Shown piece by piece: positions 1 through 7,328 of a stretch of DNA of 64,000 bases. Where the stretch lies: contig JAFLBO010000006.1 in the NCBI GenBank assembly GCA_017303475.1, positions 124,001 through 188,000 on the forward strand, written 5' to 3'. The number at the start of each line of letters is the position of its first letter. Position 1 is the stretch's first letter. The translations under genes were made by a program, and so were the position numbers. The notes under the pieces were generated by a model, which saw only the letters and a list, made by a program, of their open reading frames with translations, was not told the origin of the DNA and ran no database searches. This DNA is from Chitinophagales bacterium (GTDB lineage: Bacteria; Bacteroidota; Bacteroidia; Chitinophagales; Saprospiraceae).

Positions 1-953
1 AGTTCGTAGTGCTGACCTACAATTTTGCCATCCTTTACTTCCAGATCCAGTTTGCCCACAAACGATCCAAAAGCGCCAGGCTCTACCACTTTGGTGTACT
101 GGCAAACGATGGGTTCCCGCACGCGCTCGTGGGTGTCGCCGCCAAAAATGTAATCAACCCCCGCACATTCCGGCATGTTGCCCAGCGCAATTTGCTGGGA
201 GAGTCCGAGGTGTGCCAGGATAATAACAAAATCACATTGTTCCTGTTCCCGCAGCACATTCACGTAATAGGCCAGGTTTTCTTCCGGCTTGGTGTACACA
301 ATGCCTTTGGAGTAATTGGGCGATTGACGCAAGGGCACCAATGGATCAGTATAGCCCAGAAATCCAATTTTTACGCCCAGTTTGGTCCAGGTATAATACG
401 GTGGAAACACCAGTTCTCCCTTTTTGCCATCGCCGGCATCGTGGTACATATTGGCGCATACCTTTGGGGCATCCAGACCTCCAAGCAGGGTTTGCATAGC
501 CTTTTTGTAGTACACCACCTCCCAGTTGCCCGGCAGGTAGAGGTCATATCCCATAGCGTTCAGGATGGGTGCAATGGCTTTGCCGCTGGTTTTAACGGAT
601 AGTTCGCTGCCCTGGAACATATCGCCGGTATCTACAATAAACGTGTGTGGGTTTTTCTTCCGCACCTGCTCAAACAGAGTAGCCAAATGAGCATAACCTG
701 CGGTTTTACGGAACACAGCCTGATTATTCTCCCAGAAAAGCTCGTCGTGTGGATGTATCTGACAGTGTACATCGGTGGTTTGCAACAGCGAAATGGTGCC
801 GGAAAGCATCGCAGCATTACCGTTATCCTGCTCTTCTTCAGATGCAGACAAGTCAACGGAATCAGTTGCAGCCTCCAGGGCTTTGGGTGAAATGCCTGCG
901 CCTAAACCGGTCAGCACAGCGTTGCGTAAGAATTTGCGGCGATTGATACTCAT
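1..953 (-). CDS. SoxB-like / 5'-nucleotidase-family metallophosphoesterase, Tat-exported (C-terminus cut off by window edge)
   Basis: Only the first 317 residues lie in the window; the gene continues past position 1. The ATG at 951-953 opens a twin-arginine signal (NRRKFLRN, residues 4-11, then a hydrophobic stretch), so export of a folded metalloprotein is likely. The dinuclear-metal fold is recognisable: TTDVHCQ (59-65), VDTGDMFQG (107-115), PGNWE (141-145), an AHLG block and FGGDTHERV. Ordinary 5'-nucleotidases read GNHE where this one has GNWE; SoxB thiosulfohydrolases also carry Trp-Glu at this place, and GGDTH replaces the usual GGHTH. Together with the TsdA-like cytochrome and SQR immediately upstream on the same strand, a SoxB-type role in periplasmic sulfur oxidation is favoured (inference). 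The alternative is a nucleotide or sugar-phosphate hydrolase of the UshA/CpdB group. No SoxYZ carrier is visible in the window. Confidence 0.72.
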   Translation of the reverse strand, partial: MSINRRKFLRNAVLTGLGAGISPKALEAATDSVDLSASEEEQDNGNAAMLSGTISLLQTTDVHCQIHPHDELFWENNQAVFRKTAGYAHLATLFEQVRKKNPHTFIVDTGDMFQGSELSVKTSGKAIAPILNAMGYDLYLPGNWEVVYYKKAMQTLLGGLDAPKVCANMYHDAGDGKKGELVFPPYYTWTKLGVKIGFLGYTDPLVPLRQSPNYSKGIVYTKPEENLAYYVNVLREQEQCDFVIILAHLGLSQQIALGNMPECAGVDYIFGGDTHERVREPIVCQYTKVVEPGAFGSFVGKLDLEVKDGKIVGQHYE

Positions 954-973
954 TTTGCTAGATCATGTTGTAT

Positions 974-992
974 CCCGGAATGCTATTCCGGG
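974..992. terminator. Short perfect hairpin between tsdA-like and soxB-like genes
   Basis: CCCGGAAT-GCT-ATTCCGGG forms an 8-bp perfect stem with a 3-nt loop. It has no T tract on the minus strand, so it may be a processing or stabilising hairpin between two co-transcribed genes rather than a strong terminator. Confidence 0.4.
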
Positions 993-1055
993 AAGGAGTT
1001 TGAAGGGTTTGATGGGTTTGAAGGGGCAAGCCCCCTTTGGGGTTGGGGGCGGGGA

Positions 1056-2207
1056 CTAATCCTTTTTATAAAAAGCCACTATCGGGCCGTAAGGTCCGTA
1101 TTTATGTTGCTCTTCCGGGAATGGATCTGCGTAGGGTCCAAATGGATGATCGTATGGCTTTTTCTCTATTTTGGGCCAGTCCGACTTCAGAAACGGGTGG
1201 GCCGGACGCGGTTGTGAATTTACAAAGGCGGCCACATCCCAGGCTTCTTCGTCGCTAAGTTGCGGACTCTGGTAAGATGCGCCAAAGGGCATATTAGCCT
1301 TTACATAAGCGGCAAAACGCGACATACGGAACAGCCCGGCAGCCTGATTGTAGCTCTTGTCGCCCCAAAGCGGTGGGTAGTTCCGCGGACTATCGGCAGC
1401 CATAGGCAGTCCCTGCCCGTTGGCGCCGTGGCAGGAGGCGCATTTGGCCACGTAAATCTCCTGGCCATTCGCAGGATCAGCCGGACGGTCCAGAAAGGGC
1501 ACTTCTGCCAGTCCCGAGCCCTTGGGTTTTTCGCCTTTGGGCACCCCGGCGCCCAGCCATTGCATATAGGCAACGATGGCGCGCATTTCGCGACTGGTAG
1601 TATCCAGCGCCTGTCCATTAAGACTGCGTTCAAAGCAATCATTCACACGTTTGGGAATGGTTTCCAGTGACCCCGAACGTGCGCGCATTTGCGGGTAAGT
1701 GCTGTAAACGGCAAAATAGTTATTGCCATAAGGTTTACTGCCGGCATCCAGGTGGCAGTTCTGGCAGTTCATGTTATTGATGCTGCCGGGGCGCACCAGT
1801 CCCTTTTCGCCAAAATAATCCTGTGTGCGGGCCACCAAATCCCGGCCATATGCAATGAGCGAGGCGTGTTCGTCTGTTTTTGCCAGATAGGGATCTGGCG
1901 CCTCCCAAATTTTGCTCCTGTCGTACTGCGGCAGCAATTGATCGCGGATTTCAGCCTGTTTCTGACTGGTTTTGGAGGTGTCGCGGTACCAGGCAGCCAG
2001 CCCGACAACCGTCATGGCAACCGCCAGGAGCGAAAGCACCCAACGCATTTGTTGCAGTAAAACCATTTGCCGGTGAAACTGACTCCTGCCCACAGGATCC
2101 TTCCCGATGGTTTGGCTGAAATAGGAGATGGCTGCCAAAATAGCGATGATACCCACTACCAAAGCAGCGATGACCAACCAAAGCGCAGGAAAATAGACGT
2201 TATTCAT
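1056..2207 (-). CDS. Membrane-anchored dihaem c-type cytochrome, TsdA-like (thiosulfate dehydrogenase family)
   Basis: 383 aa from the ATG at 2205-2207, chosen over an upstream in-frame start because it opens directly on a membrane segment. Two N-terminal transmembrane helices (about 8-28 and 55-73) precede two haem sites: CQNCH (148-152) and CASCH (256-260). The block RVNDCFERSLNG (187-198) is characteristic of TsdA/SoxA-type cytochromes. Cys191 sits 39 residues after the first haem His, close to the spacing of the axial Cys in characterised TsdA. Met306 (ANMPFG) lies 46 residues after the second haem His and is a good axial ligand. TsdA couples two thiosulfates to tetrathionate or runs the reverse reaction. 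Two membrane anchors are unusual for TsdA, which is normally soluble and periplasmic, and suggest direct electron delivery to the membrane. The gene lies between sqr and the SoxB-like gene, and a CRP/FNR-like palindrome lies upstream. Confidence 0.78.
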   Translation of the reverse strand: MNNVYFPALWLVIAALVVGIIAILAAISYFSQTIGKDPVGRSQFHRQMVLLQQMRWVLSLLAVAMTVVGLAAWYRDTSKTSQKQAEIRDQLLPQYDRSKIWEAPDPYLAKTDEHASLIAYGRDLVARTQDYFGEKGLVRPGSINNMNCQNCHLDAGSKPYGNNYFAVYSTYPQMRARSGSLETIPKRVNDCFERSLNGQALDTTSREMRAIVAYMQWLGAGVPKGEKPKGSGLAEVPFLDRPADPANGQEIYVAKCASCHGANGQGLPMAADSPRNYPPLWGDKSYNQAAGLFRMSRFAAYVKANMPFGASYQSPQLSDEEAWDVAAFVNSQPRPAHPFLKSDWPKIEKKPYDHPFGPYADPFPEEQHKYGPYGPIVAFYKKD

Positions 2208-2300
2208 ATCGGATTGTTTCTTTGAGCTGGTAAAAAGCGCATGAAAGGCTATAAACTGAGCATTGACAGAACAAAAGTCTTGAATCGGTAAATAGTGCAA

Positions 2301-2316
2301 CGTGATAAATGTCACA
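2301..2316. promoter_or_regulatory. CRP/FNR-type palindrome upstream of the TsdA-like gene
   Basis: On the minus strand this reads TGTGA-CATTTA-TCACG, one base from the TGTGA-N6-TCACA consensus of the CRP/FNR family. It lies about 94 nt before the start codon. A TTG directly follows it, and 18 nt further on there is a TAnnTTTG-like box (GACTTTTG), so it would sit at an activator position. The regulator is not in the window. Confidence 0.45.
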
Positions 2317-2331
2317 AGTGCCCCATAATAC

Positions 2332-2368
2332 AAAAAAAAGAGCCGCCTTCCATTGCGGAGGCAGCTCT
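2332..2368 (-). terminator. Rho-independent terminator of sqr
   Basis: Read on the minus strand, a 10-bp stem (AGAGCTGCCT with AGGCGGCTCT, one G-U pair) is followed by eight T residues, 38 nt after the sqr stop. It implies that the downstream cytochrome gene has its own promoter or depends on read-through. Confidence 0.8.
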
Positions 2369-2405
2369 ATCCTTAAACCCTGTTCAATAATATTGTGCTT
2401 CTATG

Positions 2406-3596
2406 CTATGCTAAACCTTTAAGTATGGCGCCCCAGTACATGCGGGGCAGCACTTCCCGTTTCAACTGATACATACTCCAGCGCTCTTTCGACTGGTCGA
2501 ACGGGAATGTTTCCATGCGGGTATTATTGTAATCAAATTCAGCCAGCACCAGTTTTCCATAGCCGGTTACCAGCGGACAGGAGGTGTATCCCAGATAGGT
2601 GGCGGAAGGTTTTCTGCCCTCCATCACATCCAGCAGGTTGGTTACTACAACCGGGGCTTGTTTACGGATAGCGGCGCCGGTTTTGGAAATGGGCAACCCG
2701 GAAGCATCGCCCAGGGAGAAAATATTGGCATGCCGAACGTGTTGCAGCGTGCCTTTGTCTACCTCCACCCAGCCAGCGCTGTTGGCCAGCGAACTGTTGC
2801 GGATAAAATCCGGTGCGCTCTGCGGAGGCGTTACGTGGATCATATCGAAATCTATCACCTTCACTTCGCCTTTGTTGTCGTCACCAAATCCCACGAATGT
2901 CGCTTTTTTATTGGGTCCGTCAATTTCGGTGAGGTTGTACAGGAAATTCAGCTTGATATTGCCGCGTTTTACCACCTGCAGCAAGGTTTTTTCATAGTCA
3001 GGCACGGCAAACAGCTTGGCAGCCCCGCTCCAGTACTGGACGTCTGTTTTGCCCAGCATACCGTGTTTGCGGAAATAATCTGTGGCCATGTACATGATTT
3101 TGTGTGGCGCACCGCCGCATTTCACCGGGGTAGAAGGGTTGTGGAAAATGGCGGTACCTCCTTTGAAATGTTGGATACATTCAAAGGTGTATGGCGCCGT
3201 TTCAAAGGAGTAATTGCTACAAACGTTGTTTTTACCCAGGGTTTCTTTCAATCCTTTGATCTCGTTCCAGTTCAACTGTATGCCCGGGCATACAATCATA
3301 TAATCGTAGGTCACTACGCCATTCTCCAGGTCCACCTTGTTTTCTTCAGGCGAAAATGTGAGCGCTTTTTGTTTGATCCAGGTAACCCCCTTTGGCATCA
3401 CAGATGCTTCAGAGCGTTCGGTTTTTTGAATGTCAAAAACCCCCGCGCCCACCAGTGTCCAGGCAGGTTGGTAGTAATGTTTGTCGGCCGGATCAACGAT
3501 CGCAATGTCCAGTTTGCTGTTTTTGCGCAGCAACTGAGCAGCGGTGGAGATGCCGGCGTTCCCGCCTCCTATAATAAGTATTTGATGGTGTGGCAT
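2406..3596 (-). CDS. sqr: Sulfide:quinone oxidoreductase (flavoprotein, type II-like)
   Basis: 396 aa, starting at the ATG at 3594-3596. It opens with a dinucleotide-binding fold (IIGGGNAG, 8-15) and has the second FAD contact SLGDASG (294-300). The two conserved redox cysteines of SQR are present as VKCGGAP (Cys160) and YTSCPLV (Cys340). The acidic/HYYQP block near residue 40 is also typical. SQR oxidises sulfide to sulfane sulfur or polysulfide and passes electrons to the quinone pool. It acts as a peripheral membrane protein without transmembrane helices. A flavocytochrome c or generic NAD(P)/FAD oxidoreductase is less likely because both cysteines are present. It is the first gene of the minus-strand sulfur cluster and ends in its own terminator. 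Confidence 0.88.
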   Translation of the reverse strand: MPHHQILIIGGGNAGISTAAQLLRKNSKLDIAIVDPADKHYYQPAWTLVGAGVFDIQKTERSEASVMPKGVTWIKQKALTFSPEENKVDLENGVVTYDYMIVCPGIQLNWNEIKGLKETLGKNNVCSNYSFETAPYTFECIQHFKGGTAIFHNPSTPVKCGGAPHKIMYMATDYFRKHGMLGKTDVQYWSGAAKLFAVPDYEKTLLQVVKRGNIKLNFLYNLTEIDGPNKKATFVGFGDDNKGEVKVIDFDMIHVTPPQSAPDFIRNSSLANSAGWVEVDKGTLQHVRHANIFSLGDASGLPISKTGAAIRKQAPVVVTNLLDVMEGRKPSATYLGYTSCPLVTGYGKLVLAEFDYNNTRMETFPFDQSKERWSMYQLKREVLPRMYWGAILKGLA

Positions 3597-3713
3597 GAGC
3601 GAAGGATTGTTGTGTGAAAAACTGAGAGCAAAACTCCGACTGTCAATCCTTTCCCGAGTTGCACTTTTTAGGGTGAAGCCTGCACTTTATAATGTTTTAA
3701 TTGGAGGAACGCT

Positions 3714-4093
3714 GGGAACGCAAATTTTTTGCAGGGAACGCGGATGGGAACGCGGATGGGAACGCGGATTATTTTGGAACGCGGATGACGCGGATGACGC
3801 GGATTTTTTGTTTTGGAACGCGGATGACGCGGATGACGCGGATTTTTTATTTTGCTGCCTACGGCAGCCATTGCTTTTGGTATTTTGGAGATGTTTAGGT
3901 CCTTTAATTACACATTGCCGAAGGCAATGTTAAAAAAATCCGCGTCATCCGCGTCATCCGCGTTCCAAAAAAATCCGCGTTCCCGTCCGCGTTCCAAAAC
4001 AAAAAATCCGCGTCATCCGCGTCATCCGCGTTCCAAAAAATCCGCGTTCCCATCCGCGTTCCCACCTGCGTTCCCAAAAAAAATTCGCGTCAT
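3714..4093. repeat. Large interrupted inverted repeat built of GCGGATGAC-type units
   Basis: The 543-nt gap between sqr and maeB (3597-4139) holds no gene. The left arm (about 3714-3850) has two blocks of GGAACGCGGATGACGCGGA plus simpler GGGAACGCGGAT copies. The right arm (about 3937-4093) carries the reverse complement (TCCGCGTCATCCGCG units). The centre contains two small hairpins, GCTGCCTACGGCAGC near 3854-3868 and ACATTGCCGAAGGCAATGT near 3912-3930. Small open frames here are artefacts of the 9-nt period. Confidence 0.85.
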
Positions 4094-4106
4094 CCCAAGT
4101 TAAAAA

Positions 4107-4114
4107 TAACTTTG
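4107..4114 (+). promoter_or_regulatory. Bacteroidota -7 box (TAACTTTG) of maeB
   Basis: Exact match to TAnnTTTG, ending 25 nt before the maeB ATG. No TTG is found at the -33 spacing; the right arm of the large repeat lies directly upstream. Confidence 0.6.
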
Positions 4115-4139
4115 CGCCCTTCTAAGTCAATGCGTTCCA

Positions 4140-6422
4140 ATGAGTAAGAAAAAAACACTGAAAGAAGAGGCGTTATTCTACCACGCAAAAGGTCGCCCAG
4201 GTAAAATTGAAGTTATCCCGTCTAAAGAAACAGCTACCCAGCGCGATCTCACCCTGGCCTATTCTCCGGGTGTTGCTGAACCCTGTCTGGCCATTGCCGC
4301 TGAACCTGAAGATGTGTACAAATACACCGCCAAAGGCAATCTCGTGGCGGTTATTTCCAACGGAACTGCCGTACTCGGCCTCGGAGATATCGGCCCGGCA
4401 GCCGGCAAACCCGTGATGGAAGGAAAAGGCCTGCTGTTCAAAATTTATGCTGATATCGATGTATTCGATCTGGAACTGGATACCAAAAACGTAGACGAAT
4501 TTGTGCGCACCGTAAAAATTCTGGAACCAACCTTCGGCGGGGTCAATCTGGAAGACATCTCGGCGCCGGAATGTTTCGAAATCGAGGAGCGACTCAAAGC
4601 GGAACTGAACATCCCGGTGATGCACGACGACCAACATGGCACGGCCATTATCAGCTCGGCGGCATTGCTGAACGCCCTGGAACTGGTGAATAAAGACATT
4701 GCCAAGGTTAAAATTGTGGTGAACGGAGCCGGCGCATCCGCTATTTCCTGCACCAAATTGTACCATAGCCTGGGCGCCCGCAAGGAGAACATTTTTATGT
4801 TCGACTCCAAAGGACTGCTGCACCCCAGCCGTACCAACCTCGATGGTAAAAAAACGGAATTCGCCAACGGCAGCGCCCCGGCTACCCTCACCCTGGCCGA
4901 TGCCATGAAAGGCGCCGATGTATTTGTGGGTCTGTCAAAAGGCAATATCCTGAGTCAGGACATGGTAAAAGGCATGGCGCCGGATTGCATTGTGTTTGCT
5001 ATGGCCAATCCAACGCCGGAAATTGCCTACGAAGATGCCATCGCAGCACGGCAGGACATCATTTTTGCCACCGGCCGCAGCGATTATCCCAACCAGGTGA
5101 ACAACGTACTGGGCTTCCCGTACATCTTCCGGGGCGCATTGGATGTACGCTCTAAAATCATCAACGAAGAAATGAAGCTTGCGGCCGTACGCGCGCTGGC
5201 GGATCTGGCCAAAAAGCCTGTGCCCGACATTGTGAACATGGCTTATGGCAAAGACAATATGGTGTTTGGCAGGGAATACATCATTCCAAAGCCGGTAGAT
5301 CCGCGTCTGCTTACCACGGTAGCGCCTGCCGTAGCCCGTGCTGCCATGGAAACCGGTGTGGCCAAATTCCCGATCAAAAACTGGGAAGCCTATGAAAATC
5401 AGCTTTCCAAACGCCTGGGTCTGGACAACACCCTCACCCGTGCCATCCTGAACAAGGCCAAACAAAACCCCAAACGCATCATCCTGGCCGACGCCGAAAA
5501 CCTTGCCGTACTCAAAGCGGCGCAAATGGCTCAGGAAGAAAAAATTGCCCGTCCGATCCTGCTGGGGAACGTGAAAAAAATCAAACACATTATCCAGGAA
5601 AATCACCTCGATCTGGCTCATGTGGAAATCATAGACCCGATGATGCCTCAAACAGACGCAGACATTGCGCGTCTGGAGCGTTTCGGCGATCTGCTTTTTG
5701 AAAAACGCAAGCGCAAGGGTTTCAACCGCACGGAAGCCCGGGAAATTGTGCGCCGCAGGAACTACTTTGGTTCCATGATGGTGGAAACCGGCGAAGCTGA
5801 TGCCATGATTGGCGGTATGACCCGTAATTACCCCGACACCATCCGCCCCGCCCTGCAAGCCATTGGTCGCCAGGAAGGTGTAAAAAAGGTGTGCGGCATG
5901 TACATCCTGATGAGCCGTTTCGGGCCTCTTTTCCTGGCCGATACCAGCGTGAATTTCAATCCAACGGCCGAGGAAATTGTGGAAATAGCCGAACTGGCAG
6001 CGCGTGAGGTGGAAAAATTCAATATCAAGCCGCGCATTGCCCTGTTGTCGTACTCCAATTTTGGAAGTGCCAATGGAGAAGATGCCGTAAAAATGCGAAC
6101 AGCTGTTGCCATGCTCAAAGCCAAACACCCCAACATGGTGGTGGATGGTGAAATGCAGGCGCACCTGCCATTCGACAACGCCCTGCTGCGCGAAAATCAT
6201 CCATTCTGCGACCTGGTAGACGGAAGCGCCAATATCCTGATCTTTCCTAACCTGTCGGCATCGAACATTGCCTACAATCTGGTGAAGGAAATTGCCGCCA
6301 TTGAAAAAATTGGCCCGATTCTGTTGGGACTCAAAAAGCCGGTGCACCTGGTGCAGCTGGGCAGTTCCACCCGCGAATTGATGAATATGATTGCTATTGC
6401 GGTAGTGGATGCGCAGAGGTGA
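4140..6422 (+). CDS. maeB: NADP-dependent malic enzyme with C-terminal phosphotransacetylase-like domain
   Basis: 760 aa, the normal length for the MaeB fusion. The N-terminal half (about 10-420) is the malic enzyme: YSPGVAEP (41-48), [10 protein letters not shown] with the catalytic Lys, the metal-binding region HDDQHGTAI, and the NADP-binding segment [10 protein letters not shown]. From about residue 430 to the end it is a phosphate acetyl/butyryl-transferase fold (RIILADAE..., FADTSVN-like and [10 protein letters not shown] segments), which in this family is regulatory (acetyl-CoA binding). The enzyme decarboxylates malate to pyruvate and supplies NADPH. It is monocistronic, facing the convergent rhaM-tsaE pair. 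Confidence 0.95.
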   Translation: MSKKKTLKEEALFYHAKGRPGKIEVIPSKETATQRDLTLAYSPGVAEPCLAIAAEPEDVYKYTAKGNLVAVISNGTAVLGLGDIGPAAGKPVMEGKGLLFKIYADIDVFDLELDTKNVDEFVRTVKILEPTFGGVNLEDISAPECFEIEERLKAELNIPVMHDDQHGTAIISSAALLNALELVNKDIAKVKIVVNGAGASAISCTKLYHSLGARKENIFMFDSKGLLHPSRTNLDGKKTEFANGSAPATLTLADAMKGADVFVGLSKGNILSQDMVKGMAPDCIVFAMANPTPEIAYEDAIAARQDIIFATGRSDYPNQVNNVLGFPYIFRGALDVRSKIINEEMKLAAVRALADLAKKPVPDIVNMAYGKDNMVFGREYIIPKPVDPRLLTTVAPAVARAAMETGVAKFPIKNWEAYENQLSKRLGLDNTLTRAILNKAKQNPKRIILADAENLAVLKAAQMAQEEKIARPILLGNVKKIKHIIQENHLDLAHVEIIDPMMPQTDADIARLERFGDLLFEKRKRKGFNRTEAREIVRRRNYFGSMMVETGEADAMIGGMTRNYPDTIRPALQAIGRQEGVKKVCGMYILMSRFGPLFLADTSVNFNPTAEEIVEIAELAAREVEKFNIKPRIALLSYSNFGSANGEDAVKMRTAVAMLKAKHPNMVVDGEMQAHLPFDNALLRENHPFCDLVDGSANILIFPNLSASNIAYNLVKEIAAIEKIGPILLGLKKPVHLVQLGSSTRELMNMIAIAVVDAQR

Positions 6423-6430
6423 TTTTAGGT

Positions 6431-6526
6431 AACGATGAACGATGAACGATGAACGATGGTGATTTTGTAATAATCAATTCAGTTTACCTTAAACCCCTTA
6501 CAATGCCGTCGTCCATCGTTCATCGT
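6431..6526. repeat. AACGATG tandem repeat with inverted copy between convergent maeB and rhaM
   Basis: Four 7-nt AACGATG units (6431-6458) face an inverted copy CCATCGTTCATCGT (6513-6526), giving a 14-bp potential stem with 6446-6459. The right arm overlaps the last bases of rhaM. It probably acts as a bidirectional transcription end. Confidence 0.7.
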
Positions 6527-6834
6527 AAATAAAACACCTCTTTCAACGGCACACTAACCGGCGATTGATCCGGATGGGTGGCCATAATATCTGCCATATA
6601 AGCCCACCAGCGTTGCACCACCGGGTGTTGTGGCAGGGTATCCATCCTGGCAGGCTCAGCTACCTCCAGCACACCGAACAGTGTCAGGGTTTCCTCATCC
6701 AAAAAAATAGAATACTGGCTGATACCGGTTTCCCGCAACAGTGTTGCCAGTTCGGGCCACAGCGCATCGTGCCGGCGCTTGTATTCGTCGGTCTGGCCCG
6801 GATGTAATTGCATTTTAAAAGCTAAACGAGGCAT
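6520..6834 (-). CDS. rhaM: L-rhamnose mutarotase
   Basis: 104 aa from the ATG at 6832-6834, exactly the usual length of RhaM; a longer in-frame extension reads into tsaE and is rejected. The protein has the compact ferredoxin-like sequence of the family, with [21 protein letters not shown], a central [16 protein letters not shown] strand and the conserved WWAYMADIM segment. The enzyme interconverts alpha and beta anomers of L-rhamnose. No other rhamnose-catabolic gene is nearby. It follows tsaE by 11 nt and is probably co-transcribed with it. Confidence 0.88.
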   Translation of the reverse strand: MPRLAFKMQLHPGQTDEYKRRHDALWPELATLLRETGISQYSIFLDEETLTLFGVLEVAEPARMDTLPQHPVVQRWWAYMADIMATHPDQSPVSVPLKEVFYLR

Positions 6835-6845
6835 GGGTTGGTGGG

Positions 6846-7283
6846 TTAGTGTTTTGGTGTTTTCATCCTGATCCTCCGACTCGTTTCTCCCAGTATTTCC
6901 AGCTCCATTCGGACCGCATTTTCCGGGAAAAAATCCTCCGCCACCTGCGGCCATTCCACCAAACAAAACCAGGGGTCATACATCAGGTCTTCCAGCCCGA
7001 TATCAAAGGCCTCTTGTGCGTTTTTGAGTCTGTACAAATCCAGGTGATGCAGCAACGCTTCCGAGCCGTCGGGCATCCGGTAGCGGTATTCATTGACCAG
7101 GGCAAACGTAGGGCTCGAGGTGTTCTCCCTGACACCCAGGTAAGCGCAAAATGCTTTAACAAAAGTTGTTTTGCCGGCGCCCATATCTCCATACAACGCA
7201 ATTTTCTTCCGCCCGCCAAAAGCTTCGAATATGGCCGGCATCAAACCAGGCAATTCCTCCGGAGTGTGAATAATCCATTCCAT
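6846..7283 (-). CDS. tsaE: tRNA t6A37 threonylcarbamoyltransferase complex ATPase TsaE
   Basis: 145 aa from the ATG at 7281-7283, a typical TsaE length. The P-loop GDMGAGKTT is at 32-40, followed by [18 protein letters not shown] and the LVEWPQ segment, all hallmarks of the family. TsaE is the small ATPase that recharges the TsaB-TsaD complex making t6A at position 37 of ANN-decoding tRNAs; it is cytosolic. A -7-like box lies only 4 nt before the ATG, so the message may be leaderless. It is divergent from murF-alr and followed by rhaM. Confidence 0.93.
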   Translation of the reverse strand: MEWIIHTPEELPGLMPAIFEAFGGRKKIALYGDMGAGKTTFVKAFCAYLGVRENTSSPTFALVNEYRYRMPDGSEALLHHLDLYRLKNAQEAFDIGLEDLMYDPWFCLVEWPQVAEDFFPENAVRMELEILGETSRRIRMKTPKH

Positions 7284-7328
7284 GGGGTAAAGGTAAGGAG
7301 TTACCACTTAGCCCTTACCTTTACCCCC
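7284..7328. promoter_or_regulatory. Symmetrical divergent promoter tsaE / murF-alr
   Basis: The whole intergenic region is a perfect 15-bp inverted repeat (7284-7298 and 7313-7327) with a 14-nt spacer. Each arm contains TACCTTTA, one base from TAnnTTTG, and points outward. The tsaE ATG follows its box by 4 nt and the murF GTG follows its box by 5 nt. Matched, co-regulated leaderless promoters or a shared operator are both possible. Confidence 0.55.

Noticed and set aside
3701..4103. Small proteins encoded in the GCGGATGAC repeats
   Set aside because: Low-complexity repeat translations (for example RHPRHPRSK); inverted-repeat DNA explains the open frames.
6849..7328. Longer N-terminus of MurF-Alr starting at 6849
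   Set aside because: The extension is the antisense of tsaE; the protein similarity to MurF begins right after the GTG at 7329.
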